DNA of 64,000 nt from positions 10,726,001-10,790,000 of the forward strand of contig NC_026660.2 in NCBI RefSeq assembly GCF_000004075.3, read 5' to 3'. Made by a program: the position numbers and the translations under genes. Numbering within the stretch: position 1 is the first letter of the stretch; every line of letters begins with the position of its first letter. This document shows, one piece after another, positions 35,966 to 48,300 of this stretch. The DNA is from Cucumis sativus (Eukaryota; Streptophyta; Magnoliopsida; Cucurbitales; Cucurbitaceae). The notes beneath the pieces are model-generated. The model did no database searches. It saw only the letters and a list, made by a program, of their open reading frames with translations, and was not told where the DNA came from.

Positions 35966-38426
35966 TTAATCTGAAATGTGTTTGTTCTCTGCTAAGATGC
36001 TTTCCAACAGTGATTCACAGGCATCTTCAAGCAAGTCCAGAACCTAAAGTGACACATTGCATTGTTCATCAGAAGGAACAAACTAATGGGCATTGAACAA
36101 GCATATAAAAAGTAGATTTTAAGTGGTAAAGAAATTAGACTACCAACTTGATGAACAATGAAAAGATATCATGCATGAGTACTGTATAATCAACTTGGTC
36201 TTAGTCAAAAGTTTCAGAAGATCTTTAGCATTCAAGCTAATGAAACTTGGCATTCATAGAATTGATCTTTTAATGAGATTACAGTCACACTAAATATGGA
36301 AGAAGGGGGAAGGTATTGTAATATTCATATAGAACCACTACATTATTCATGAAAAATTCCTCAAAATGACTTAAAATCCAAGAACTTCTATACAAATGAA
36401 TCCTTTTTTAAAAAGCTTTTTTTCCCCTTTTTGAGTAGTGAAATTATCCTTTTACACTTGTATTATTACCAATAACATCAAATACCACCATAAATTTGAT
36501 CATTCTCTCTCTCTCGATACAACTTCATCTTTTTTGTTAAATGACCACTCGTTTTAGTGTGCTTTTTTAGGTTCTTTTCAATCATGCTAAAAAACAAAAC
36601 AAAAAAGAGCATGATTGAAAAGAACACAAATACATGTATGAAAAAAAAGCAGTCATCTAACAAAAATGAAGTTATAGCGAGAGATGATCAAACTTTTTGT
36701 ATTTGATGTTTTGATTATATCAGGGTAAAATGATAATTTCACACTTAAAAAGGTGGGGGAACACGTTTTTTAAAGAGTTCATTTCTCTAGAGGGTTTTGA
36801 GTTTTACGTCCTTTCAGCAATTTTCCATTATTCACTTCAGAAGAGCAGTCATATGATATGACTGAACAGAGATAAATCACAGATTGCAGGTGCATTGCAA
36901 CTACATTTCTCCAGCAATTGTAGCTTAAAGAGTGTTACTCAAAACATATATAGAATCAGAGTCCCGATCAAAGAGATAGTTGCCTATTTTGTTTTCCCCC
37001 CACAGTCCGATCGTGTTTGGAGGTGATTTTGTAAAGGTCAAAATTAGTTGTCATGTTCAAAAGTAGCTCGAAACATTGCTCTAATAATTCAAAATTAATT
37101 TTAAAGGTGTGAAAATTGCATTTGAAACTGTAAGATGGAACCCTAAACTGATTTTGAGTGAATAAAAATGTGTTCTATAGTGATTTTAAATATGATAAAA
37201 ATTGATTTCAACCATTCTAAAATCACTGTTCAACATACATAAACATATTATAAACATATTTTAAAGTCTTGTTGGATTACCTTCTCAAAACCTTGCTGCC
37301 CTCCGTAATAAGGGTCCGGTACTTCGGTTTCGTCATGCTTTTTACAATAGGAGCACATTAACTTGACCTGACATTATGGCACCAGCATCTTTATGAAGAT
37401 CACAAGATGAAAATAATGGAAAACCATACGAAAACATAAACATCTCTCATTGAAGATCTTGTACTGACCTTTTTATGTGAATCAGGAGGAAGGCCATTCT
37501 TTGTGCACCAACGTTCAAAAGCCCCCAAAATATCCTCTATAGGAACAACAATAAAGACCCAGAAAACGAACAATTAACAAAGTTCAAGCTAATCTGGGAT
37601 GGTCGGATTGTTGTAATACACAGCACCAGCATAAAATTTTCCCCATAATACTTCTCCTACCTCTGTTTTGCTTGTCCATGGCAAGAATAAGATCAAAATT
37701 CACAAAATCGGATGGCTGGATTGGCCTCGAGATGGATGTTATGGCTATCCCACGTCGTTTAGAGGCTGCCCTCATTCTTGGGTCGGCCTCATTACCCTTG
37801 AAAAAGTAATCAAAATCACTTAGAAGTTAAAACCATAAAGAAACATTTGTTGCTCCTAAGAAATTATAGAGGTCGTTTAATTGCAGAAGAAACGAAGGAC
37901 GGAACGTTTTAATCAAATCTACAACAAGAAAAAGGCATCGAGAAATTCTATTGAGCAAATTCCAATTGAAAACAGATGCAATTACCTCATGATAACCAAT
38001 GGTACCAGCAGAATCGATAGTGAATTTGGAATCGAGATCCTTCTTCGTCACCAAGTTCCTGAATACTCCTTCAGCAGCTGGGCTTCTACAGATGTTACCT
38101 AAGCAAACGAAAAGCACAGAGAAAGGTTTTGTCTCTGTTTCTGAGCTTCTGGAAAGAGAAGAATCGGCCATGGAAGAAGCTACGAATGATGTTGAGAAAT
38201 GGGTTCGGCGAGAACTTCGTGAAGGATTGAATTTCTGAAGATGGGGGTATTTTATAGGTCGAAAAGCAATCAATGGCGAGACATTCAGAGATGAAGCAAA
38301 GCAGAGATGACAAAATGGCTTTACGAGATTTGCGTCAACTCTAAGCTGCAAATGCAAAGCCCTCATCACTGCTTTGGATGGAACTCTCAGATTATTGGTT
38401 CCTACAGAATCCCCTGAACTCTTCAA
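35966..38426 (-). CDS. low-molecular-weight protein tyrosine phosphatase, plastid-type leader
   Basis: Five exons join in frame to 269 aa: 37986-38426, 37661-37796, 37469-37536, 37281-37367, 35966-36043. Residues 1 to about 98 are a Ser/Arg-rich, weakly acidic leader like a chloroplast transit peptide. Then comes the catalytic P-loop VCLGNICRS with the CX5R pair C108 and R114. The general acid is D233 in the DPYYGG motif. The enzyme removes phosphate from phosphotyrosine or small acyl phosphates through a cysteine intermediate. The start chosen is the first in-frame Met of the long open exon; a second Met at residue 21 or one at 86 could also serve and would shorten or remove the leader. The last intron is 1.2 kb and holds a large foldback. 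Arabidopsis At3g44620 is the probable counterpart (recalled). Confidence 0.88.
36394..36784. repeat. long foldback (about 390 bp) in phosphatase intron 4
   Basis: The centre is GTTCTTTTCAATCATGCT facing AGCATGATTGAAAAGAAC, an 18-bp perfect pair around an A-rich loop of 19 nt. Pairing continues outward almost to the ends: TTTGTTAAATGAC faces GTCATCTAACAAA, CAACTTCATC faces AATGAAGTTA, TTTGATCAT faces ATGATCAAA, AACATCAAATAC faces GTATTTGATGTT, GTGAAATTATCC faces GATAATTTCAC, and AAATGAATCC faces GAGTTCATTT. Arms are about 185 bp each. It has no credible coding frame and no clear target duplication. It is either a foldback/Mutator-like MITE or a natural hairpin-RNA source. Confidence 0.85.
37012..37235. 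repeat. hAT-like MITE in phosphatase intron 4
   Basis: Ends TGTTTGGAGGTGATTTTG and TAAAATCACTGTTCAACA are inverted copies of each other. The inner sequence repeats TGATTTT/AAAATCA blocks. Similar ends occur at 32583, 35440-35500 and in the 21130-21290 stretch. Confidence 0.55.
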
Positions 38427-38786
38427 ACTCCAACCGTTTTTGGGGTCCTTTTCGAGATAATGCTACGTTGGTTTAATTTGTGTATGAAAATTATGCAAGA
38501 TTTGATCTTCTTCAACGATTAGATATTATGAATTTAATCTCTTTGTAGTTCAATTAGCAGAATCTATTGACGATAAATTCATATACTCTGTCTATATTTT
38601 GAGAGGGAAGGAAAAGATATAGTTTTTCCTTTAGACACGCTATAAATTTATCTATTTCATGTATCACGCTTTACATCATATAGTTTATCTTATCCTTTCA
38701 CGTAGACATTTACATTATAAGCTATAACGAGGATGAGAGAGCTTAGTAAACGAAAACATCTTTGTTCCCTTGAGAGAAAGTAAAAG

Positions 38787-41700
38787 CTAAAACAGGTCGA
38801 ACATTGCTGCATCCGTTTCAATATTTTCGAGATCTCTACGCTTTGTATTCTCCCCAGAATCTACTGGCATTGTACTAGTTGCACCATCAAAAAACTTGGG
38901 AAGCTCAGGTGGTGTTGCACAACGTATCAGAGCCCAATTGAGGCCTTCAAAAAACGGGTGCTGCTTAATCTCAACAGCTCCTTTTGTCGAGCCTAATCGG
39001 TTTTCAGGCTCCTTTGTCAGCAGACATCTGATCAGGTCTCTTGCATGAAAACTAACTAATGGGCAATCAGGGAACTTGAGAGTTTGAGATACTATGTTCG
39101 TTAATGTGTCCTCGTTTGCTGAACCTTTGAAGGGAGTCCTACCGTAGAGTAGCTCAAACAGGAAAATGCCATATGTCCACCAATCAACAGCGCTCCCATG
39201 GCTTTCACCCTTGACAATCTCAGGGGCGAGGTATTCATGGGTTCCTACAAATGAATTCGACCGTGCGCCAGTTGGTTCGACTATAAGCTGTGGTAATAGA
39301 CTAGCCTGATAATCTGCTTTTGTTCTCCGGGATTTGTATGGAGCAGATAGAACTTTGGGAGTGAAGCACGAAACCTGCCAGGATGGATGGAGGCAGAAAG
39401 GGTCAATGCAACTAGATTCATCACAAGGATTCAATGTCCTCTTAGTGGATTCCACAACTGGAAATGATGATTGAAGCAGCGTTGGGTTAACAGCACATCT
39501 AAGGGACAAATCAAAGTCCGTGAGCATGATGTGCCCATCTTCTCGAACCAGGACGTTTTCAGGTTTCAAGTCTCGGTAAACAACTCCTAGCATGTGTAAG
39601 TACTCCAGTGCAAGAAGAACTTCGGCAACATAGAACCTAGAATGGACAGATTCAGCGAAGTCCAAGTTGGATCAGAAAGAAATAAATCAAACTTAGTGCT
39701 TGATAACAAAAGATGCAATGTTCTATCAATGAGTCCAACTAATTGGTACGGGAAGAAGAGAACCACATTATCGAACAAAATGTTTCGAGACTACATTCAA
39801 ACAGAAAATACATGAGAGCGTGCTTTTAATCTATCTAATCATCTAAACTCAAAGTTCATTTGCTATTCTAACACCCATCAACATATGGTGAAAGCCTGTC
39901 TATTCTTTTTATTCTCTACTTCCCAATATACAAGAAACGAACACTCTCACATATGCATGAACTAAAGGATTAGAAATCATGAGATTAGATTGGCAGCACT
40001 AGTACATACTATCGTTGTGAGAAAACAAATGTGTAATCATACTGAAGTACTTAATCTAACCTGACTGCACGCTCAGAGAAACTCTTGCTTGGTTGCTTCT
40101 GACGCAGTACATGGAGATCTCCACTGGGACAGTAGTCCATGACCAAGCACAAGTGCTTATCCGTCTCAAAATGTGCATATAATGTAGGGAGAAATGGATG
40201 ATCGAGCATTTGCAGTATCTCTCTCTCAGTTTGTGCTCGAAGAATTTTTTTTCTGCTTTCCAAGAACTCCTTATCCATCACTTTCATAGCAAAAAGACAG
40301 CTTGAATCACAAAGCTCAGAGAGATACACAGTCCCAATATCCCCGAGACCAAGTCTCCTAAGCAACTTGAAGTTTCTTGAACCTAGGCATTTATGTTGAT
40401 CCTGAAGGTTGTGGATAGCTTCCCATTTCAAGTCCTTTGACATGTGAGGCCTAACTCCACTACGACTCGATCCACTGAGAATACTTTCCCCACTGATGCT
40501 TGGGCTACTGCTACATTCACCAACACTACTTTTAGAGCTCTGAGAGAACATCCCTTTCTCTCTTGATCTGGATCTCTCATCAGATGCCATAATAGTTGGT
40601 CTATTCCTGTTAAAGCAGTTGAGAGATGTACCAGGTCTACTAGATTCTGTGTTTACCACATTTCCACTTACTTCAACACCTAAAGTTATGTTACATGAGA
40701 CGGAAGAACCTATATCCTCTTCTTTAATCTCATGAAGTTGTGCATTTTCTGGCATCTGATTCTCAGACTTTTCTGCAATGGTACCCAAATTAGTGTCAGC
40801 CGTTACTGTGCAGACATCAAATATACTAGGAGAGGAATTTGTTTCAAGTTTTGCTTTCTTCTTGACAAAATTCTTGGTCCTGAAAATAGGTTTGATGAAA
40901 CGTGTATTACTGAAAGCTGTTTTGTTTGGCCTGACAGCAGATCCAGAGCTTGATAGAGAAGATAAACAACTCATTGTACCTTTCTCCTTCTCTGGCACTG
41001 AATTTCTTGCCAAATCTTCATTTGAGGAAATGGCCATGCTGTTCGCAGCCAGATCCTTCTCACCAGAAGGAGTAAAGGAAGGAGATTTAAGTTTTCCCAC
41101 CTCACCAGGTGGCTCTATACTTGCCACCTCAGTAGCTGTATTAACTATAAGATCCTTTGACATCAATCTATCCACACTCGCCTCTTCTGATACCCCAGTA
41201 TTCTTGAAAGAAGAAGATTCAGCTCCTTGGTTTGGTATATCAGCCTCGTTTTTATGCAACAATTCAGGCATCTTATTTTGAAAAGTTGACATAAGTCTCT
41301 CTGAAACAATGGAAATTTCTACCAAATTTGCTTTACTTTCATTTACAGGCACACCAAATCCATTGGCCTCAACCACCACAGCCCTATACAATCTTTTGAT
41401 AGTTCCAGCTTCAGAGATTCTGGGTGAAGCTACAGACCTTGTTAACCTCTTTGAAGCAGCCATTTCTGCAGCCTGGGAAATACATAAGCCCCTCAAAGCC
41501 TGCTTTAAACTCGCGGGCTCAGAAATTCCAATCCCTGCCATGTGAGACGGACCTACTCTAACTGGTCTTTTCATTGCACTCTTTCGCAAAGCATCTTTAT
41601 CAGCTTCCCGTTGTTGGCCTGACCTCTTACGCAAGGATCTGATATCAATTGCTTGAAACAAACGATTAATGTCATCCTCTATAGAAAACTTTTTTCCTAC

Positions 41701-41787
41701 ATGTAGCCCATAACTCGTCCCAGCTTTCTCAGAATCAAATTCCTCTGTTGACTCAACAATTTCAGAAGTACTGGCTAATGTAGTCAT
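38787..41787 (-). CDS. AGC VIII protein kinase, KIPK-like
   Basis: Two coding exons, 40061-41787 and 38787-39636, join (2 nt + 1 nt) to 858 aa. Residues 1 to about 470 are a long Ser-rich head of low complexity with conserved patches ([36 protein letters not shown]). The kinase domain starts at the glycine loop [10 protein letters not shown] (about 480-489), with the ATP lysine in AMKVMDK (about 502), YRDLKPEN (596-603) and DFD at 616-618 instead of DFG, the mark of plant AGC VIII kinases. A roughly 100-residue insert lies before [12 protein letters not shown]. The C-terminus ends in FDLF, an FxxF-type hydrophobic motif that may dock PDK1. The gene resembles KCBP-interacting kinase (KIPK) and its kin, linked to growth and auxin transport. 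Non-coding leader exons probably lie at about 42580-43000. Subfamily assignment is from memory. Confidence 0.85.
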
Positions 41788-42835
41788 CTTTTAGGGTATA
41801 ACAATAAAGAAGGAAAGAGAAGTTGTGACCTTGGCTAGAAATGCTAACCCATTTCTAAGGAATCATTTCTAAGATACAATGCGGATATCAAAAGCTGTAC
41901 CAGATGTCCTCTGAAGCTCCCTTCAACCATACTCACTTGCTGAGTTGAACCCATAAGCAATCTTCCAAGAACTTCAAAACGAAACATCAAAATCCTGCCA
42001 GGATTCCAGTTCATGTCAGTAAACCATTGATTATCCTGATGCAGGAATCACACTTTGGATCCGTTATAATTGGAAGAAACACTGCATCAAAAAATAAAAA
42101 ATAAATAAATAATTGTAAGAACCCAGCATGAGAAACCAACAAAACAAGTATATGAACACCAATTACTATTTCTCTTGTAACGGTGACTTTAATACCAGCC
42201 AAGACCATCAACTGAGACTTAAAGAAAGAGTCACAAATGATCCTTTCCTTGGATACACATTCGAGGTTTACACTTGAAAGATACATCAATTGTGAACTTC
42301 ATGTCATCCATCAAATTTTCCGAACTAATACTAAAAAAATGAAAATGAACAAAAGGAAATAATCGAAACAAACACAAAACGAAAAACCAAGAGGGGATTC
42401 ATCACTCAGCAGTCAGCACACTCTAAAAAATATGATACAAATATTTATATACAAAACACCCAAAACAGCAAAATTAAGAAATCCCACAATCTCAAACAAA
42501 CTTGTGAAATTCCATGTAACACAAAAAATGTAGAAAACCACAATTCTCAGAAAGAGGGTTGAAAATCCAAATAATTACCCGAAATTTCCAGTGAAACGAT
42601 GAAAGAAAAACGACCCAGTAGAGAGGTTGAAGGTCAAGATGATCGTAGCGTCTGAAACCAGTGGTTAGAAGATGGGTAAGAAAGGAATTGGAAAATGGAA
42701 AGGGAGAGAGAGTGGATTGGGAAAAAAAAGAAGAAGAAGAGAAGGGGTTTTAGCGTTGGGGAAGTGAATGAGGAAAGAGAGGGAAAAGGAACAGTAGATA
42801 AAGGAAATCACGAGGAATTTGAGAGAGACAACCAC

Positions 42836-42865
42836 GCCAAAGCCAAAGCCAAAGCCAAAGCCAAT
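42836..42865. repeat. GCCAAA hexanucleotide repeat
   Basis: About five tandem copies of GCCAAA lie in the predicted leader of the KIPK-like kinase. The plus-strand open frame across it (Lys-Ala repeats) is a product of this repeat. Confidence 0.85.
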
Positions 42866-43016
42866 GAAGCTACAAAACGAGAGTCTAACGCTATGACTAA
42901 AGACTCGACTTCAGGTCTCTGCTTTTCTATTCCCTTTACGGAGCTCCAAAAATGGTAGAGGAGGAGAGAGAAAACTCGCGGGTTGAATCCGCGGATTTGG
43001 GTCTTTCCAACAGTAG

Positions 43017-43049
43017 AAGAGAAGAGAAGAGAAGAGAAGAGGAGAAGGA
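43017..43049. repeat. AGAAG pentanucleotide microsatellite
   Basis: About six AGAAG-type units in tandem sit at the upstream edge of the kinase leader. Confidence 0.85.
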
Positions 43050-43060
43050 AAGGAAAGGCT

Positions 43061-45011
43061 TTTTGTTTGCCACGTGGGGTCCACCCTAAATTCTTTTTTG
43101 GATTTCGTATTTATATTTTTCTTTTCTTTTTTGTAATTTTGTACCATTTTATTTATTCAAAAATAAAAGAAATTATAAATTCATTTGGACAACAAAAGCA
43201 ATGATATCGGTTTCGTGATTCGGTTCGGCCTTCGGCGTCCAAATAATTTATTTAAACAAAAATTAGTCAACCGACAATCTGTTTCAACAAAAACACACTT
43301 CGTTTCCAAACCTTTTAATCAATGGGTTCAAATGAAAGTTAGTAAATATAATTTGTAATATTTTAGGAATATAAATAATTTCATTATAAAAAGTGAGTTA
43401 ATATAAATAATGACCCAACTCAAATAGATTCTCAACTACCAATCCTACAAATGTTCCTAACAATTAAATTTTTTAGGTTTCATTTGTTTCATTTCTTCTT
43501 CTTGTTTTCGTAAGTTAAGTCTATCTCATTCAAAGATTTTCAATCTTACTAAATTTTAAAAACAAATACAGTTTTTTAAAGCTGTTTTTTTTATTTTTTA
43601 AATTTTGGTTTAGTTTTTTAAACTATAGATAGAACGTTGATAGTAAATAAATAAATTTGAGTGAAAGTAACGTTTATAAACTTTATTTTCAAAAAAAAAA
43701 CGATCACCAAGCTTGACTTTGGAATTTTAGTTTTTGTTTTTAAAATTAAGTTTGTATACACTACTTTTACATTTAAATTTCTTTTTTATTTTCTCGTTTT
43801 TTTGTTAATAGTTTAAAAATTCAACTTTTCACTTACAAATGATGCAAATCACGGTAAAAAGAAAATAGGCTTAGTTTTCAAGAACCAAAGACAACAATGA
43901 AAAAAACAAAAACAAAGCAAAATGATTACCCAGCCGATTCTTTTTTCTTTCGAATTATAGAAATAAAATTTGTAAAGTAACTTGATTAACTTTAAAGTAA
44001 TTAAAGTCTCCTTCATTCACCTTAAAAGTTGTTTGAAAAATCTAAATAAACATAGTTCAACTTATACAGTGTTAGTATTATCAACTTAAAAAAACAAGTA
44101 CTTCATTTATCAACTACATAATTATTAAGACGAAGAAATTTGGTGGAAGAAGGAGTGAAATTGCTACCCTAACAAAGTTAGTTCTAAAAACTTACCCCAA
44201 ATAGAACTCAAAACCACCCCCACATAATTTCTTCCCTACACACTCCCTTATGCCAAATTTAAATTATCAAATTCAATCAACGTTAGATTTACATCAAACT
44301 TCATATCTAAAAATTTGTACTCTCCTGTGACCAAATGAAATGAACCTAAAAGTTGACCATTTAAAATGTGATTTTTAATTTTAAAATTGTTTGCAGACTA
44401 AAATGTGTTTTTTGATTGAAATTTTATCAACTTTTCTTTTATCCTTGTAGTGATGTTAATTGAGTAAACTAAGAAAAGCTTACTTAAATTAAAAATATCT
44501 AATAGATATAAAACTAAATACGTCATTACTCACTTAACAAAAATTTAAATTTTCAATTATAAAGTGATATTAGAAACATATTTGGAAATTAAATGAACTA
44601 AACTTATAATTTAACCTTTAACCTTTTTTCATTTAATAGGATAGTTATATGAGTTTAAACTATGACCACGTTAAGGTTATTTGGACTTAGTTAAAAAGTT
44701 TTTGATACACATCTCAACAATTGTGATAATATATAAGATAAATAAATTAAAAGGATTTTAAATAGAAGAATAATATTTAGATGCGTCCTCGGCTGAATTT
44801 CAATGTGTTCATCTTTAAACTTCCCTTCTCGTTACTTACTTAAAATATTATAAAACACAGTCTTAGTTATTACAAAATATAGAGAACATTGGGGTAAATA
44901 ATTGTTTTAAGATTATAATAACCACATTATATTATAGTAAATACTATTTAAAAGCTTCTAATTAGCTACCGTCATTATTATTTTAAAACTTTCCATTTGT
45001 TACAGTATTTG
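43061..45011. other. AT-rich intergenic region
   Basis: No gene, RNA or well-defined element is recognisable between the kinase promoter and the Cassandra LTR. The sequence is AT-rich with homopolymer tracts. Confidence 0.55.
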
Positions 45012-45340
45012 TGTAACGTCTAAGATTAGGAAGGAGACGTGAATGAACCGGTATCACATTTGAATGGAATGGATTATGAAGACATGAAAATCATGTCGAG
45101 AAATACTTAAAAGAATTAAAAGTTAATACTTATACTAATAAGGTGCACATTTATTTTTGGTGGCTCGATCATATATGAACTCTAAAGTTAAGCATGCTTA
45201 GCTTTGAGCAATTCTATATTGGGTGACCTCCTGGTCTAGGATTCAGAACTCGTGTTAGAAGAATGATATTGTTCGATCGCAGAGGGTGCAAGTGAATGTG
45301 GGGAATGTCCTGATCCGACTCTTAAGCCTGGGGTGTTACA
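45012..45340 (+). mobile_element. Cassandra TRIM solo LTR carrying 5S rRNA-like sequence
   Basis: The block starts TGTAACGTC and ends GGTGTTACA, the TG...CA ends of an LTR. Inside, GGTGCACATTTATTTTTGG, GGTGGCTCGATCATA, CTAAAGTTAAGCATGCTTAG and GGGTGACCTCCTGGTC are the landmarks of Cassandra LTRs, which contain a 5S rRNA-derived internal promoter. The 5-bp flanks ATTTG and ATTTT are near copies and could be the worn target duplication. No second LTR or internal region is seen, so it is a solo LTR. Its 5S part has drifted, so it is fairly old. Confidence 0.85.
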
Positions 45341-48300
45341 ATTTTTATTACTTCATATTTATCATTTTTCTCTTTTCTACAATGTTTACTTTTTCTTTTT
45401 CTTTTTCAAATGGTTAGTTTACACTATAATCTTATACTATTACAATTTAAATATACGAGTATTAAATTAATGTGAGATAAAAGAATAGAAAGGAAAGCTT
45501 AAATATATAAATGATTGGATGTGGAGTGATTTTGAGATTTAAGCTTTTCTATAGCATTAAAAATAAATGTCTATATTTTAATTTTTGGTGCTGTTTGTTA
45601 TTTAAATAAACAAAAATTATTTTAAATAAATATTTATGTTGACAAGTTAAATAATCAATTGAGTTATGTTTACCATCAAACGAGATTGAGACGTTTTTTT
45701 TGTTAATATTTGAAATAAATCAAGAAATATTGATATAGTACAATAAAATTGTATAACAAAATTTTGTAAGACAATTGCATATTTTTACGCCATATGCTTA
45801 GTTTAAATTGAGTTTCTCAACTTCTCAAAAGTATAAAAGAAGTTATCGATGGTTTAGAAAATTGTATACTTAAAATCATCATCCGTTGACCTAATGGTAA
45901 ATGAATAAAGACTTTGATAAAAGGCTCGAGGAAATTAGTTCAGTTTACAATAGCTATCTTACCTATAGTTTAGGAACTTACAAATTGTAAAGTGTTTGCA
46001 TGCATGGTCAAGAATATTGTTCCGTGAGATTATATTATTTGATATATGCACGATGATACCAATAGTTGCATATATAAAAAAAAAAAAGTTGTTTAAAAAT
46101 GATGCATTATTTTTAATTTATGCTTGTCTTCCAAATTTTCATACATTTATCTAATAATTTAAAACAACAATAGACTACTTACTTCTTTTAATAATAATAA
46201 CAAATAAAAAAAACTTGCTTCTTTAGAGATGTGCTTAATAAATTGACAATACTATATATGTGAAAGTAGATTCTTGTAAGATATTATCATAGAAAAATTC
46301 AAATTAAATCTAACATGAAAAGCATACACATAATGACTACATGACTTGCCTAATAATTTTTAGTAGAATACTAAAATAAAATTAATCATTAATAAAGGTT
46401 GAATTTAGGTATATTTTGAGAAAAATCCCCAAAGGGAAACAAGTTAATAGTATTATTCATGATTGGGTTTGAACTTTTTGTGGTTGGTCACATGGTGAGA
46501 ATTACTAAACTTTGTTCTAAATATTCAAATAGTGATTTATGTGTGTAATTATTTCATCCATCATTAAAGTTCCCATGCTATGCTTCTCATTTTAAATCTC
46601 TCTTTAATTTCCATTAAAAAAATATATATCAATAATTATATCAATATAAATCTTAAATATTTGAACTTGTATTAAATTAATTTCTAGAGTTCAAACACAA
46701 CTATTAATTTAAAATTTAAATAGATACCATTTTAAAATTTGAAATTTAAATTTATACAATCTTATAGTCTAAATATATAAATTGATACTCTTATATTTTC
46801 ATATAACATTTTGGTTTTTCTTTTTTCATTGTTTAAATATTTTCACTCTTAATTTGTCTCATTTTTTTTTAACTTTAAATAGAAAAAGGAGAAATATACT
46901 AATACACAATTAAAAAAAAAAAAGTTGACTAGGTAATTAAAAGTTACATGATCAAAGGTTAGACTTGCTTTAATTGATAAATAAACATAAATGTGATCAT
47001 AACAAGTTAAGGGTCTATATGATTGACCATTTGAATTATTTTTAAATTGGCTTTAACTTTCTTTCAAATTTTTAATAATGTTTTTAATCAAAATTATTTC
47101 ACAAAAACAAATTATATTTATATCTCTCAACTTTAACTTGAATAATTACAACTAAAGTAAACAACATAATATAGAAATTTATTATAAAAATTAATAAATA
47201 GATGTTCATTCATCCATTAAGTTTAATGTTCATATAGTCATATGTCACATCATATATTATTTATTTTAATATTATATATTTTCAATTTCCATGTTCTCAA
47301 TTGTCTCTAGTATTTTACAACAATATATATATATAAAAGAGAAAAAAAAAACATAATGTTTTTTCATTTGTAAGTTTTTTGGAACTAAAAAGTGGAAATT
47401 AGAAAACATAAACGGGTAATAAGAAACATTACAAGCATTCAAGTGTACTAGTAATTATAACATTTTATAGTTTTTTTTACATTAGATTGTTGTACTAAAA
47501 AAACTATATTGATATATACATTTTTAGATTAAAAAACAAAAATGAGAAAATCGTCGTCAATTTTACTTTTTAAATTAAATGACATAACTTTGATAATATT
47601 TATAAATCTAGCAAAACGTCACATCTTATTTGTAATAATAGAGTACGATAGATTATTATATGGATCAAACTGAGACAATAGCCTATTCGTAGAACAAAAG
47701 TACAATTTTGCTACATTCATCTAGGAAATCAACTAGCTCCGACAAAATCATGAGGCCTTGTAGTGTAATTTTTTTAAATATAAACGAGAAAAGAGAGTTT
47801 GAACCATGAACCACTTGGTCTTCAACGTACACTAATGTTAATTGAAATAAGTTCATTTTTACCCCAAATGTTTTAGACTTAGTAAAAAAGAGTGTAATGT
47901 GATTGTTTTAAATGAAAAAATTATTGAAAACATTTTCAAATATAGTAAAATGTTACTCTATGATAAACAATGATATTTACCATATTACCCGTAACTAATA
48001 AAGTATAAACTTTAATGAACCCTTTGCCCTAAAAACAAAGTACCAACTCCATTGTTGACCATATACACCCCTAAATTAGTTAGTAAACCATAGTGGAATT
48101 TTTTTAATGTTTATTTAAACCTATTGTTCAATAAAATATAATTGAATCTTTTTAGGGAAAATAATTTAAGCTATCTTCTAAACAAGTAAACAATCTAATA
48201 AATAATACAAAAGTTAAATATTGTTAAAGATTAAAGTCTATGTAAAGACGAAGAAGATGCGTGATAAAACTCCAACTATACTAAGATAAAATTATAACCT

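Larger units (their letters stand above)
42581..43060 (-). promoter_or_regulatory. probable 5' leader/promoter of the KIPK-like kinase
   Basis: On the minus strand a GTAATT donor follows the edge at 42581, so an untranslated exon probably lies above it. The stretch is unusually rich in simple repeats: five GCCAAA units (about 42836-42865), GAAGA runs (43017-43045) and GAAGAA runs near 42729-42744. These are pyrimidine-rich when read in the sense of the gene, as is usual for plant leaders. Confidence 0.45.

Noticed and set aside
40778-41281. 167-codon plus-strand frame
   Set aside because: It is the antisense shadow of the long first exon of the KIPK-like kinase.
42695-42958. Plus-strand open frame with Lys-Ala repeats
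   Set aside because: It is made by the GCCAAA and GAAGA simple repeats in the leader of the minus-strand kinase and has no protein family.
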